Counted from the first letter of the stretch, positions 1-9,370 are shown. The stretch: DNA of 64,000 bases from an uncultured Bacteroidales bacterium (GCA_937981765.1 CALJOM010000003.1:1-64000); one strand, 5' to 3'. The notes: generated from the letters alone by a model not told the origin. Made by a program: numbers and translations.

Positions 1-225
1 TTTTGTATTTATATTCTGAATTTTAATACATATTGATTTAACGGTGTTAATGCGTATATAATCGTTATTAATCGACTCTATAAATTTTTGTAGATTTCGG
101 TTTCGTAAAATGATTTTTTTCAAAAAGACAACGACTAGGGAATTCCCACACCCTTTGTTGGAACAACAGGAAAATAATTACGCCTAAAAAATGTGCAAAC
201 GAAAAAAAAGCTTACAATCTTTTGC

Positions 226-1401
226 TTAAACTATTCTGATGGCTCTAGACGATTGGCCAACTGAGCATTTTCGAAGATCAAACCCAGTTATTAGATTAAC
301 TCCCGGGCTTTTCCCAATCTCAAAACTTCCGTACTTTCTCTCAATACCTAAAGCCCTGGCCCCGTTGATGGTAGCCCATGGTAATATCTGTTCAAATGTC
401 AGCTCGGTGTTTAGGAGTAAAAACATTATTTCATGTAAAAGAGATAAATTCCAGTTCGATCCGGAACTATCTGTACCAATACATATAGGGTAGTTCTGAG
501 GCCAATGTGAATAATCAGGAATCGTATTATGAATGAATAAATTAGACCTTGGGCAGGTAACTAAAAACACCTGCAAGGAATTCTTTTTGGCTATTTCATC
601 CAAAAGTTTCCAATCAGCGGGAAAAGCATGAAGATTATGAACCAAAAGAATTTTTCGATTTTTGAAAGGTGCAAGCATATATTGGTAGGGATGTTCTTTC
701 TGATGTGGGATAGTTTTCAATCCCATTTCATGGAATAAACTCGAAAATGACTCGGGATTATCCGTTAGTTTTTCATTGTCAAGCGAACTCTCCAGGGTAT
801 GAAAAGACAGCAGATTATTATCGGGAATTTCCACTACCTTTTGCACTAACTCGTGATTAACCGAATATGGAGCATGTAGAGTAATTGTGGTGGGCAAGTC
901 GTATGAGGAGAATTTTTCTTTTAAATTCAACGCTCGGGTTAAGCGCCCCTCAATATTAGCTTTATCGAACTCCAGGACTTCGATAAACGTGTGGTAATAT
1001 ATCATGCTCCGCCTCTTGGTTCTAAGTGTAGAGTCGTTGCTTGATATATCCCCTACTGCCACCGTTCCGGTTTTGGCCATAAATCGGTCAGCATGATCTA
1101 TTCTATATAGTATCTCTTCCGCAGTTACTTTCATTTTTGAGATCATGGCTCTAAGAAAATTACGCATGCCCAAACCGGGTTCTAATTTTCCATGCATATA
1201 GGAGAATTCTAAATGGCAATGAGCATTTATAAAACCCGGCACTAAAACACCGTTGTAAAATTCACAACCGGCTACTTCTTTAAAATGTTTGCTTGGATCT
1301 ATAATATCGATTATCACATTATCCTTATCTAACACCAAGATACCGTTTTTAATGGGAGGAGAAGTTACTGGATAAATCAAATTAGCAGCTATTTTTCTCA
1401 T
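226..1401 (-). CDS. Amidohydrolase-superfamily protein (chlorohydrolase/deaminase-like)
   Basis: Metal-dependent hydrolase of the amidohydrolase superfamily, probably acting on a purine-like or amino-substituted ring. The 391-residue protein shows a short N-terminal beta domain, the metal-binding HxH in GFINAHCHLEF (about residues 56-66), LHAPYS with a metal His near residue 175, SFHTLES near 200 and the late GTDSSGSN with the metal Asp near 310. This order matches the ATZ/TRZ/aminodeoxyfutalosine-deaminase branch. A role in futalosine-type menaquinone synthesis is possible but not shown here. It is the last gene of a minus-strand cluster and its ATG overlaps the preceding gene by 20 bases, so it is probably co-transcribed. 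The superfamily call is firm; the substrate is unknown. Confidence 0.8.
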   Translation of the reverse strand: MRKIAANLIYPVTSPPIKNGILVLDKDNVIIDIIDPSKHFKEVAGCEFYNGVLVPGFINAHCHLEFSYMHGKLEPGLGMRNFLRAMISKMKVTAEEILYRIDHADRFMAKTGTVAVGDISSNDSTLRTKRRSMIYYHTFIEVLEFDKANIEGRLTRALNLKEKFSSYDLPTTITLHAPYSVNHELVQKVVEIPDNNLLSFHTLESSLDNEKLTDNPESFSSLFHEMGLKTIPHQKEHPYQYMLAPFKNRKILLVHNLHAFPADWKLLDEIAKKNSLQVFLVTCPRSNLFIHNTIPDYSHWPQNYPICIGTDSSGSNWNLSLLHEIMFLLLNTELTFEQILPWATINGARALGIERKYGSFEIGKSPGVNLITGFDLRKCSVGQSSRAIRIV

Positions 1402-1966
1402 TGCTGTTAAAATAATAGTCGATCTTAATATCGATTGTAGAATTCACGGTTGAAATGGGCTTTTGTGGTTTACCCAGAGCTAAACCACACTCTGGACATT
1501 TTTCAAAATATTGAACGTATTGTCGACCACACCCGGGACAATAGCTTGAATCGTGCATCCAACGAAGATGTTCATGGGTTGCCATTTCAGGCAAGAAAAT
1601 ATATTCCTGGGGAGTAATCGATAAAACTACTCGGCGAAGTTTTTTGTCGTTTTTGATTTTTACACCAAAGAAAAATAACAAGCTCAATAGGGTCAAAAAC
1701 ATCAACATTCGCCACCCTATAGTTTGAGTCATAAACACGAGCATTGAACAAAAGGCAAAAAAATAGGCCATCATGTCCCACATGATAGTGCGATAGCCAA
1801 TGCCATTTGAATAAAGGGTAAGTATTATTTTATGTTGAAAATCGGGAGAGAAAAAATCAATATGGTTATTTTTTATGAAAAATTCCACGCCAGCTTTTGA
1901 ACACATGTCGATAATCTTTTCCAACATGGGTTGTTGGTTGGTTGGAATAAAACCACCAAGAATCAT
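1382..1966 (-). CDS. Membrane protein with C-terminal zinc ribbon, unknown function
   Basis: I do not recognise a named family. The 194-residue protein has a soluble N-terminal part of about 60 residues, two closely spaced hydrophobic segments (about residues 65-105) that look like a transmembrane hairpin, and a cytoplasmic tail. The tail carries two CxxC pairs (CPGC near residue 144 and CPEC near 158), a typical zinc ribbon. It lies 4 bases after the upstream lipoprotein gene and overlaps the amidohydrolase downstream, so the three genes look like one transcript. The zinc-ribbon call is clear; a role cannot be assigned. Confidence 0.6.
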   Translation of the reverse strand: MILGGFIPTNQQPMLEKIIDMCSKAGVEFFIKNNHIDFFSPDFQHKIILTLYSNGIGYRTIMWDMMAYFFAFCSMLVFMTQTIGWRMLMFLTLLSLLFFFGVKIKNDKKLRRVVLSITPQEYIFLPEMATHEHLRWMHDSSYCPGCGRQYVQYFEKCPECGLALGKPQKPISTVNSTIDIKIDYYFNSNEKNSC

Positions 1967-1970
1967 TGCA

Positions 1971-2558
1971 TTATTTGTTAATGAAATACCTCATTAAAAC
2001 CATTTCGGTATGAGGGATAACGCTGTCGTAACCAATATTAATTTCGCGTCGGATCAATCCAATATTTGGAGCAAAAGACTCGCGATAAATCCACCGGTTT
2101 TCATTTTCTTGACCAATATATTCTACCACAGTTATAACAGAATCGATAATGGTCTGTTGGTTATCGAAATAAAGAGTATCGAGGGTGTTAAATTTTTCTA
2201 TTTTACGATATACATTTTCTCCAAACCAGGTATCAACAATCCAAGAAGTAGGACTTCCCTCTTTTAAAAATGTTCTCAACGGTACTTGAGGATTATTTTG
2301 TGTAATGCTGTATTTATAAACATATTGATTTTCTATTCTGGGCACCAAGACAAAGTCGGTGGTTTTAACCGATCCAATCTCAGGATAATATTGGTGTTTA
2401 TGATAGCCAGGATCAACCTTTAAGGTTTTTCCGTTGGAATAAACCCAGAAGCTTTCCGGATACGCAGGGAAGTAGCGTTCTGGGTAAATAACCGGATATT
2501 CGGTTTCCTCGCAAGCTATGAGCAATAGAATTGTAATAACACAAATAAGCTTTTTCAT
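1971..2558 (-). CDS. Predicted lipoprotein, unknown function
   Basis: A 195-residue exported lipoprotein. The N-terminus MKKLICVITILLLIAC is a basic start, a hydrophobic core and a lipobox with Cys16, followed by acidic residues. The rest is a soluble beta-rich domain without recognisable catalytic motifs; aromatic and Asp/Asn-rich segments suggest a periplasmic or surface beta-sandwich. Its ATG overlaps the stop of lgt in an ATGA arrangement, so it is translationally coupled to the enzyme that would lipidate it. Lipoprotein status is well supported; function is unknown. Confidence 0.65.
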   Translation of the reverse strand: MKKLICVITILLLIACEETEYPVIYPERYFPAYPESFWVYSNGKTLKVDPGYHKHQYYPEIGSVKTTDFVLVPRIENQYVYKYSITQNNPQVPLRTFLKEGSPTSWIVDTWFGENVYRKIEKFNTLDTLYFDNQQTIIDSVITVVEYIGQENENRWIYRESFAPNIGLIRREINIGYDSVIPHTEMVLMRYFINK

Positions 2559-3364
2559 GCTCTATCCTTTTTAATAAGGTATCCATCCCGTTGGTAAAAA
2601 TAAACCAATAATAATAGGCCAAATAGCACAAACGGCAAGCTAAGCCACTGTCCCATGTTGAGCATCATTGTAGCTTCCCGCGCTACCTGAGGCTCTTTAA
2701 TAAACTCAATAAAGAAACGAAAGGTAAAGAGCGCTATCAGAAATAGGCTAAAAATAAAGCCCTCGCTTAGTTGTTTATATTTTTTAATAAACAATCGATG
2801 CAATCCAATAAAAATAATCAGAGCAGCAACGGCTTCGTAAATCTGTGTAGGGTGTTTTGGAACAGCTTCTCCCGCTCTAATAAACACCATTCCCCACGGC
2901 AGAGTGGTTTCATGACCATAGATTTCGCTGTTAAACAGGTTTCCCATTCGAATAAAAAATCCACCAAGCGCAACTACAATCACAACACGGTCTAAAATAT
3001 TCAGCACGGGAATTTTTGTTTTCCGCGAATAGAGAAAAAGAGCTAAAATTATTGCAATGGCGGCTCCATGACTTGCCAGTCCACCATGCCAAACCATAAG
3101 AATTTCGATCGGGTTTTTTAAGTAATATTCCGGTTCATAAAATAAGCAATGTCCTAAACGGGCTCCGATAAGCGTTGCAAAAAAAACGTAAGTGGCTAGA
3201 AGGTCGAGTTCTTTGGTTCCCAAACCATCGCGCCGAAAATATCGCTGCATTATTACGTACCCTGTAACAAATGCCATAGCGAACAGCAGTCCATAGTAGC
3301 GAACGGAAAGCGAACCTATGGAGAATATTTCGGGGTCTACATTCCAAATAATTGCATTAAACAT
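2555..3364 (-). CDS. lgt: Prolipoprotein diacylglyceryl transferase Lgt
   Basis: Inner-membrane enzyme that transfers diacylglycerol from phosphatidylglycerol to the lipobox cysteine of prolipoproteins, the first step of lipoprotein maturation. The 269 residues hold about seven transmembrane segments. Diagnostic motifs are RYYGLLFA near residue 22, HGGLASHGA near 94, the signature RMGNLFNSEIYG near 138 and HPTQIYEA near 171, all typical of Lgt, and the length is normal. An exact TAnnTTTG box about 20 bases upstream supports a promoter of its own. The next gene, overlapping by 4 bases, encodes a lipoprotein. Confidence 0.95.
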   Translation of the reverse strand: MFNAIIWNVDPEIFSIGSLSVRYYGLLFAMAFVTGYVIMQRYFRRDGLGTKELDLLATYVFFATLIGARLGHCLFYEPEYYLKNPIEILMVWHGGLASHGAAIAIILALFLYSRKTKIPVLNILDRVVIVVALGGFFIRMGNLFNSEIYGHETTLPWGMVFIRAGEAVPKHPTQIYEAVAALIIFIGLHRLFIKKYKQLSEGFIFSLFLIALFTFRFFIEFIKEPQVAREATMMLNMGQWLSLPFVLFGLLLLVYFYQRDGYLIKKDRA

Positions 3365-3381
3365 AGTAAATAGATTTTAAA

Positions 3382-3389
3382 CAAAGGTA
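3382..3389 (-). promoter_or_regulatory. Promoter -7 box upstream of lgt
   Basis: Read on the minus strand this is TACCTTTG, an exact match to the Bacteroidota -7 consensus TAnnTTTG, 18 bases before the lgt start codon. I do not see a clear TTTG -33 element at the expected distance. Confidence 0.6.
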
Positions 3390-3422
3390 GTTACTTTTTT
3401 GGGAGCTAAAATTTTTAAGACG

Positions 3423-4148
3423 TTAAATTCTTATCTCTTCGGTTAAAATTGCAATACTTTTCGATACTACAGCCGCGGCAAAAGCTGCGGTAACAAAAAC
3501 CACCGATCCCACAACCGATTTTTTATTTCTACCTTCCTGCTCAATTACAGCGTGCTTTCGAGGAAGTTCTTCGCTATAAACAGCATAGAAGCCATTAGTT
3601 ATGCCCAGGCGATGAAGTCGTTTACGCACTGACCGGGCTAACGTACAATTCCGGGTTTTTGAAATATCGTCGACTCGAATTTTCGTTGGGTCTAGCCGAG
3701 CTCCGCTACCCATGCTGCTGACAATCCGGTATCCCTTTTTCAGGGCAATTGCCAGAAACCAAACTTTTGGCGACAAGGTGTCGATCGCGTCGATAACCAA
3801 ATCGTATGGAGATGAAAGTATGGGCTCCAACGTGTCATCGTGAATATAACAACTGATAACCTGAATATTTATCTGTGGGTTGATATCCAAAAGCCGTTCT
3901 TTCATAACATCGGTTTTAAGCTTTCCAATGGTGCTATGAAGGGCTGGTAGCTGACGATTGATGTTTGAAACCTCTACTGTATCGGAGTCGATGATGGTTA
4001 AATTTCCAATACCTGTGCGGACTAGGAATTCAGCCACCCAAGAGCCAACTCCCCCCAGGCCTGCAAGCAGCACATGACTTTGTTGCAATTGTTTCAAAGA
4101 TTGGGCTCCCAATAAAATCTCTGTTCGTTCCTTCCAGTGGGTACTCAT
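3423..4148 (-). CDS. tcdA: tRNA threonylcarbamoyladenosine dehydratase TcdA
   Basis: E1-like ATP-dependent enzyme that cyclises t6A37 to ct6A in ANN-decoding tRNAs. The 241-residue protein has the Rossmann nucleotide-binding loop GLGGVGSW near residues 30-37, the Asp and following residues of the adenylation site (IIDSDTVEVSNINRQ), DAIDTLSPK near 120, SSMGSGARLDPT near 143 and a central KTRNCTLARSVR segment. These are typical of the TcdA/CsdL branch of the ThiF/MoeB family. It overlaps the preceding TatD-like gene by 4 bases, suggesting co-transcription with the isoprenoid and TatD genes. Confidence 0.92.
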   Translation of the reverse strand: MSTHWKERTEILLGAQSLKQLQQSHVLLAGLGGVGSWVAEFLVRTGIGNLTIIDSDTVEVSNINRQLPALHSTIGKLKTDVMKERLLDINPQINIQVISCYIHDDTLEPILSSPYDLVIDAIDTLSPKVWFLAIALKKGYRIVSSMGSGARLDPTKIRVDDISKTRNCTLARSVRKRLHRLGITNGFYAVYSEELPRKHAVIEQEGRNKKSVVGSVVFVTAAFAAAVVSKSIAILTEEIRI

Positions 4149-4792
4149 AAATTAAAGGCCGATTTAGTGTTTGCGATGAGTATAGGCTGAATCTTTTCAA
4201 TAGATACTCCAACTTTTTGTGACATGGCCGATAAAAATGTTTCTATGGGCAAACCCGAATCGTCGGTTTCAATCAGCACTCGGTCTGGAGGAATAATTGA
4301 AATTAACGTGTCAATAGCAGAATCAATTTTTAACAGACGTTTACCAAAGGAAAAAAACGTTTTGTAGTTTAAAAGCCAACGGGTTTGATCTATATTTCCC
4401 CAATACGAATGAAAAATGAAGGTCAAGGCAGGATGTTTTTTAATGTAAATCGACACATCACTAAGCGCCCTAACCGAATGAATTATAACAGGAAGTCGTA
4501 ACTTTTCGGCATAGTGAAGATGTAATTCAAAAAGATCTTTCTGGGTATTAATGTCGGTTTTTATGGCACGATCGATTCCTGTTTCTCCAATTCCCACGGG
4601 GCGAAACCTTTCTATGACCTTTTCTAGCGCATCTTTAGCCTCCTCTGGGGTTATTAAATGAGCATCCCACGGATGAATGGATACCGTACAAAATTTTGGT
4701 TTGTCAGTTATAGGCCGCAAAGCATTAACCTGCACAATGGCAGTTTCAGTAACAGTGTGTGTATGAATATCAAGAATTTCTGGAAGACCCAT
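4145..4792 (-). CDS. TatD-family metal-dependent hydrolase
   Basis: TIM-barrel metallohydrolase of the TatD family, members of which act as DNases or in quality control. The 215 residues show the metal site DIHTHT (residues 8-13), SIHPWDAH, the carboxylate motif GETGID near 92, IIHSVRA near 128, FIFHSYWG near 149 and the terminal ETDDS near 194. It is somewhat shorter than classical TatD (about 260), with the loops between strands trimmed, as is common in Bacteroidota. It sits 13 bases after the polyprenyl synthetase and overlaps tcdA by 4 bases. Confidence 0.85.
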   Translation of the reverse strand: MGLPEILDIHTHTVTETAIVQVNALRPITDKPKFCTVSIHPWDAHLITPEEAKDALEKVIERFRPVGIGETGIDRAIKTDINTQKDLFELHLHYAEKLRLPVIIHSVRALSDVSIYIKKHPALTFIFHSYWGNIDQTRWLLNYKTFFSFGKRLLKIDSAIDTLISIIPPDRVLIETDDSGLPIETFLSAMSQKVGVSIEKIQPILIANTKSAFNL

Positions 4793-4805
4793 TAGCCAGA
4801 AAAAC

Positions 4806-5780
4806 TTACACGGTTCGGCTTACCACAAACTCGACTAGTAATTCCATCGACTTTTTGTATTCAGAGTCGGGCAATTTAAATAAACATAACATTGCCTTTT
4901 GCTGGTATTCAAGCATTTTCTCATGTGCATAGGCAAATCCTCCTTTATCTTCAACAATTTTAACAATGTTGTCGATTTTGTATTTTGAGGTGGTATTCGA
5001 TTTAATGATTTTTAACAGGCGCCGGCGCTCACGATAGCTACTATGCTGACGGGTGAAGATTATAGGAAGGGTCAGCTTTTTTTCCTTCAGATCATTTCCT
5101 GATGGTTTTCCCGCATTGTTCTCCGGAATATAGTCGAACAGATCGTCTTTTATCTGGAAAGCTATTCCAAGATTTAACCCAAACTGATACATATTTTCAA
5201 CCATCTCCGGACCAGCACCGGCGGCCATTGCGCCAATCTTTGTACATGCTGCAATAAGTGAGGCTGTTTTTTTTTGAATAATATCAAAATACTCTTCCTC
5301 TTTGATGTTAAGTTTTCGGCTTTTCTTAATCTGGAGAATTTCTCCTTTGCTCATTAAATCAACCGCTTCGGAAATGGTCTCCAGCATATCAAACTCTTTG
5401 TTCCTAACAGCCAAAAGCAACCCACGGGCTAAAAGATAATCCCCTACCAAAACCGCTATTTTGTTTTTCCATAGGCTATTTATGGTTAAAAAATTTCGCC
5501 GTAAGTGACTATCGTCAACCACATCGTCGTGCACCAAAGTGGCTGTGTGCATAAGTTCTATAAAAGTGGCTGCCGTATAGGTTTTATCATTTATTTGACC
5601 ACAGGCCCCTGACGACAAAAGCACGAGAATTGGACGTAATTGTTTCCCTTTTCTGTGGATTAGATAAGTCAAAACAGTATTTAAAAACCCTACGTCGGAA
5701 AGCACAGACTGGTGAAATCTACGATTAAACTCTTTTAGTTCAAGTTCAATCGGACTTTTTATTATTTTCAAGGCAGACAT
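4806..5780 (-). CDS. All-trans polyprenyl diphosphate synthase
   Basis: Long-chain trans-prenyltransferase that condenses isopentenyl diphosphate onto allylic diphosphates, probably making the side chain of menaquinone. The 324-residue protein carries the first aspartate-rich motif LVHDDVVDDS (about residues 88-97), the second FQIKDDLFDYIP (about 209-220), the upstream GKQLRP substrate-binding segment near 46 and the GKPSGNDLKEKKLTLP segment after the second motif. Length and motifs fit the octaprenyl/solanesyl synthase group; chain length cannot be read from sequence alone. It is first in a tight minus-strand run with the TatD-like gene and tcdA. Confidence 0.92.
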   Translation of the reverse strand: MSALKIIKSPIELELKEFNRRFHQSVLSDVGFLNTVLTYLIHRKGKQLRPILVLLSSGACGQINDKTYTAATFIELMHTATLVHDDVVDDSHLRRNFLTINSLWKNKIAVLVGDYLLARGLLLAVRNKEFDMLETISEAVDLMSKGEILQIKKSRKLNIKEEEYFDIIQKKTASLIAACTKIGAMAAGAGPEMVENMYQFGLNLGIAFQIKDDLFDYIPENNAGKPSGNDLKEKKLTLPIIFTRQHSSYRERRRLLKIIKSNTTSKYKIDNIVKIVEDKGGFAYAHEKMLEYQQKAMLCLFKLPDSEYKKSMELLVEFVVSRTV

Positions 5781-5836
5781 AAAGAATTACACAAGTTAAT
5801 GGGAAGCCAAAACGATATTAATAACACATTTATAAC

Positions 5837-8428
5837 TTAAAAGTTTTTTGCTGGATAAAGTTCACTCCACCATTCTGGCTCATCTTTTAATTGTTTTGCC
5901 CACCATGCCATTATGGTATTGTGCCAGGAAATTCTGTTCTGGTATCCATTGATATGGTGATCTTCGTCCTTAACGGTAATTAATTCCACAGGTCGACCCA
6001 AAATTTTAAGGGCTGTATACATTTGAATGCTTTCTCCGGGAGGCACGTTAGTGTCTTTGTCACCGGTTAGCAAAAGTAGCGGGGTTTTCACTTTATCGGC
6101 CCGAAAAAGAGGACTCTGATTTACATAAAGATCCGGAGCATTCCACGGATAGCTGTCGGCTGATGCTTCAGCACTGTAGCCATAACCCCAATACCCTTCA
6201 CCCCAGTAGCTGGAAATGGAACTAATTCCCGCGTGCGATACGGCAGCTGCAAAAATATTGGTGCGAGTAAGCAGATACATTGTCATAAACCCCCCGTAAG
6301 AAGCCCCAATACATCCAACTTTTTTTGGATTGGCATATGGATGGGCTGCTAGAAATTTTTGTGTGCCCTCAATAATTTCATCGGCCACAGTTCGTCCCCA
6401 ATTATTAACATGGGCAGCAGAAAATTCCTGTCCAAAACCAATGGCTCCACTGGGCTGAAGAACATAAACCAAATAACCAGCTCCTGCCCATAGATTAAAA
6501 GGATAGCGTCCCCCAAAAATTCTCCCTACGGGGGTTGTGCCGCCGTAGTAATAAACTATTACGGGATATTTTTTTGCAGGATCGAAATTAACCGGATAAT
6601 AAACCCTTCCGGAAATTTCTTTTCCTGACTTGGTTTTAAAGTTCCAATCCTTGGTTTCCCCAAAAACAACATGTTGGTAATTTTTCTTTTCAAGACCCTC
6701 GATTTCCTCAATTTTGCCGGAAACAAAATCCCTTAAATAATATATGCCATACCTATTAATTTTTGATACCTGATAGGAGCACACCAATGCTTTACCGGCC
6801 ATAGAAAAGCCAGAAATGTAATCTTCTAAGTTTGTCAGCGGCTCAAAACTCTTTTTGTCAACCAAATATCGGAATAATGTTCTGCTATCGCGATTCACGG
6901 CCATTAGATAAATATTGTTATCAACAGACGACCAGATTGCATCTTCAACAGAAGGATTAAAAGCATAGGTAATGGCATCAACTTTTCGCGAAGCGATATC
7001 AAAAATATATAACTGCTTGTCGTAATTGTTGGCATATCGCATTTTGCCAATATTTTCTCCTATTTTCCCAAAAGAAGAGGGGCCACCAGAACATAAAAGT
7101 TTTTTTCCATCGGGGGAGAAAGATACCGACGCTCCCCATCGTTTTCCAACCCAAAGTGTATCGATCTGCTGGGTTTGGATATTTAAGAGATATAGGGTTT
7201 GTTTTGAAAATGGTCGCTCCTGATAGTCGGGAACTGAAACGGAGACCGCAATCCATCTACTGTCGGGACTAATATCCATCAGCTGAGTAGTTTGGTTCCC
7301 GTAGGTTAATTGGCTACGAGTTTTTGTTTTCAAATCGTAGTAATGCAAAAACCCCCGATCCTTAAATCCCGGTTGCCGGTCGGCCATACCGTCAATTCTG
7401 CGAGTGGTTTCATACTTGCCGCCAAACTCTTCAGTTACGGAATATACAATTCCTCCTTCATTAGGTAACCATTTATAGCCGCTAAATCCTTTTCCCTCGG
7501 AAAAAATCCCTTCTGTGGTAAAATTGATAAGGTTAAAAACTTCTACAAAATTTTTGTCACCGGATTTAACTACGTAAGATAAACGGTTCGATTGGGGCAA
7601 CCATTGCATGTTGGATGCTGTTCGGTGATCGATCCGATAAACCAGTGTTTTGTCAACACTACGATAGATTTCTGTCCAGGTGGTGGAATTTTTTCCTCCG
7701 GCAGGAGTGTTGCTATAGGTAATAGCATAATAGCTTCCATCGTATGAAACGCTAACACGCCTGGCTTTGGTACCATCAAGAATATCGCTCAGCCTCTTTG
7801 TACGGTCGGGAGTTAGTGATATTTTACCGTTTTCAGAAAGCAATAAATCGCTGGAAATCAATTTTGCAGTCAAATTTGGCTCTGTTGAATCTCCAGGGAG
7901 AGTAAGATGTTTTACAACAAACCGGTGTTTTCCCGGTTCTAACTTCAACTCTTTTGATATCTTTCCAGGCTTTGATGGATCCATATCAACAACCCGTTTT
8001 ATGCCTGTTTCTTCTTCGTTGCACCATACCCGAATCATCTGTGGGGAAGCAACTTCTACTTTTATTTTCATCCAACGCGACAACTCCAAATAAAAAACTG
8101 CGTAAGATATCCTGGGATTATCGATTGGAACATTGGATTTAAAGTAAACCTTTTCCGTAGATTCAAGGGGTTGCCAATTTAGGGGAACCTCCAAATCTCC
8201 AGGTGTTAGTGAAGATATCTCGTGATGCGAGTATGACACAAGGTTTTCGTCCTTAAACATTTCGTTATCAACATTTTTGGTGGTATGAAAAAATGGCCTG
8301 GAGACGATTACCGGAGATGAAACCCACCATTGGTTAACAGTAATTGTGTCGGAAATAGCAGCTTTAACCGACAACATTAATGTGAAGAATAAAAACATCC
8401 GAATCATGGTTGTTGATTTTAATGACAT
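5837..8428 (-). CDS. Secreted S9-family prolyl oligopeptidase-like peptidase
   Basis: Exported serine peptidase of family S9, probably periplasmic and acting on oligopeptides. The 863-residue protein has an N-terminal signal peptide (hydrophobic core about residues 9-25), a long beta-propeller with WD40/PD40-like repeats (about 215-560) and a C-terminal alpha/beta hydrolase domain (about 610-850). The catalytic triad is visible: Ser710 in GASYGG, Asp792 in GDKDTNVP and His824 or His825 in DEDHH. The N-terminal 200 residues before the propeller form an extra beta-rich region. It is a single gene upstream of the polyprenyl synthase, separated by 56 bases. Confidence 0.92.
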   Translation of the reverse strand: MSLKSTTMIRMFLFFTLMLSVKAAISDTITVNQWWVSSPVIVSRPFFHTTKNVDNEMFKDENLVSYSHHEISSLTPGDLEVPLNWQPLESTEKVYFKSNVPIDNPRISYAVFYLELSRWMKIKVEVASPQMIRVWCNEEETGIKRVVDMDPSKPGKISKELKLEPGKHRFVVKHLTLPGDSTEPNLTAKLISSDLLLSENGKISLTPDRTKRLSDILDGTKARRVSVSYDGSYYAITYSNTPAGGKNSTTWTEIYRSVDKTLVYRIDHRTASNMQWLPQSNRLSYVVKSGDKNFVEVFNLINFTTEGIFSEGKGFSGYKWLPNEGGIVYSVTEEFGGKYETTRRIDGMADRQPGFKDRGFLHYYDLKTKTRSQLTYGNQTTQLMDISPDSRWIAVSVSVPDYQERPFSKQTLYLLNIQTQQIDTLWVGKRWGASVSFSPDGKKLLCSGGPSSFGKIGENIGKMRYANNYDKQLYIFDIASRKVDAITYAFNPSVEDAIWSSVDNNIYLMAVNRDSRTLFRYLVDKKSFEPLTNLEDYISGFSMAGKALVCSYQVSKINRYGIYYLRDFVSGKIEEIEGLEKKNYQHVVFGETKDWNFKTKSGKEISGRVYYPVNFDPAKKYPVIVYYYGGTTPVGRIFGGRYPFNLWAGAGYLVYVLQPSGAIGFGQEFSAAHVNNWGRTVADEIIEGTQKFLAAHPYANPKKVGCIGASYGGFMTMYLLTRTNIFAAAVSHAGISSISSYWGEGYWGYGYSAEASADSYPWNAPDLYVNQSPLFRADKVKTPLLLLTGDKDTNVPPGESIQMYTALKILGRPVELITVKDEDHHINGYQNRISWHNTIMAWWAKQLKDEPEWWSELYPAKNF

Positions 8429-8570
8429 ATTGAAAACGCGCTGTAAAATACGGAAAAATCATACAAAAAAGAAAAACAAAAATTCGAAGCCGCACAATTT
8501 TTTATAATTTACAAAAATACTTTTAAAATGAAGTGTAAAACAGGCATTTGTAATAACCGAAAAATAAAAA

Positions 8571-8599
8571 CAGCCTCCGAAATTTATTTTCAGAGGCTG
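8571..8599 (-). terminator. Rho-independent terminator of tRNA-Gln
   Basis: On the minus strand a 7-bp GC-rich stem (CAGCCTC with GAGGCTG), extended by GAAA/TTTC pairing, is followed at once by a T-rich tract (TTTTTATTTT). It starts about 8 bases after the tRNA 3' end. Confidence 0.85.
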
Positions 8600-8606
8600 C
8601 CACCTT

Positions 8607-8679
8607 GTTGACCCACCAGGATTCGAACCTAGACAGACAGAACCAAAATCTGTAGTGCTACCGTTACACCATGGGTCAA
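8607..8679 (-). tRNA. tRNA-Gln (anticodon TTG)
   Basis: A cloverleaf can be folded on the minus strand. The acceptor stem pairs TTGACCC with GGGTCAA. The anticodon stem ACAGA/TCTGT encloses the loop TTTTGGT with anticodon TTG, and the T-loop is GGTTCGAATCC. No CCA is encoded. The G/T-rich D-loop contains TAACGGTA. The flanking promoter box and terminator make it a single-gene transcription unit. Confidence 0.95.
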
Positions 8680-8694
8680 TCCCTAATGCGAGTG

Positions 8695-8702
8695 CAAAGA
8701 TA
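8695..8702 (-). promoter_or_regulatory. Promoter -7 box of tRNA-Gln
   Basis: Minus-strand TATCTTTG matches TAnnTTTG exactly and lies 15 bases before the mature tRNA 5' end, a typical distance for a tRNA promoter in this phylum. Confidence 0.75.
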
Positions 8703-8770
8703 GTAAGATTTTTTTTCGTGCAAATAAAAATTTCAAAAAAAAAATCATTTTTGCAGAAAATATTGTGCGC

Positions 8771-9370
8771 ATGTTAATTCGTAAAATTCTCTCCTACACG
8801 TTTCCCAAAACACTCTGGCATTACTACTCAAATGTCCCAAAAATCTATTTAACCTTTGACGACGGTGTTCATCTAGACACAACCCCGCCATTACTGGAAA
8901 TACTCGATAAATACGAAGCAAAGGCCACCTTTTTTTGTATTGGTAAAAATGTTGACCGTTATCCCTCCTTATTTGAACAAATCATTGCAGCCGGACATTC
9001 GGTTGGGAATCATACTTATAGCCATCTCAACGGATTTAAAACCTCAACCAAAGAATATGTTGATGACGTAAAATTAGCCTCCGAATACATCCCGGGCAAC
9101 CTATTTCGTCCACCGTACGGCAGAATTACACCATGGCAATATAACGCTCTGAAAAAAAATTATCGTATAGTTTTCTGGAGCAGGCTTTCGTGGGATTTCA
9201 AATATTCGGTTACACCCGAAAAATGTTTTTCAATGGTAAAAGCAACAAAACCCGGAGAAATAGTAGTTTTTCACGACTCCTTAAAAGCTTTTCCGAAAAT
9301 GAAATATGCCCTACCGAAACTTTTAGAAACGATGAAAAAAAAGGAGATTGAATTTGCCACATTAAAATAA
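8771..9370 (+). CDS. Polysaccharide deacetylase (NodB domain)
   Basis: Metal-dependent carbohydrate esterase of family CE4, removing N- or O-acetyl groups from peptidoglycan or another glycan. About 199 residues form a single NodB homology domain: YLTFDDG with the catalytic Asp and metal Asp (about residues 25-31), GNHTYSH with the metal-binding histidines (near 79-85), FRPPYGR (near 116) and VFHDS (near 170). I chose the ATG at 8771; a GTG two codons upstream at 8765 is also possible. There is no obvious cleavable signal peptide. It is flanked by tRNA genes on both sides and appears monocistronic. Confidence 0.9.
   Translation: MLIRKILSYTFPKTLWHYYSNVPKIYLTFDDGVHLDTTPPLLEILDKYEAKATFFCIGKNVDRYPSLFEQIIAAGHSVGNHTYSHLNGFKTSTKEYVDDVKLASEYIPGNLFRPPYGRITPWQYNALKKNYRIVFWSRLSWDFKYSVTPEKCFSMVKATKPGEIVVFHDSLKAFPKMKYALPKLLETMKKKEIEFATLK

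Noticed and set aside
1-225. AT-rich left end checked for a gene or tRNA
   Set aside because: No frame of useful length, no cloverleaf and no clear terminator stem found; nothing to report.
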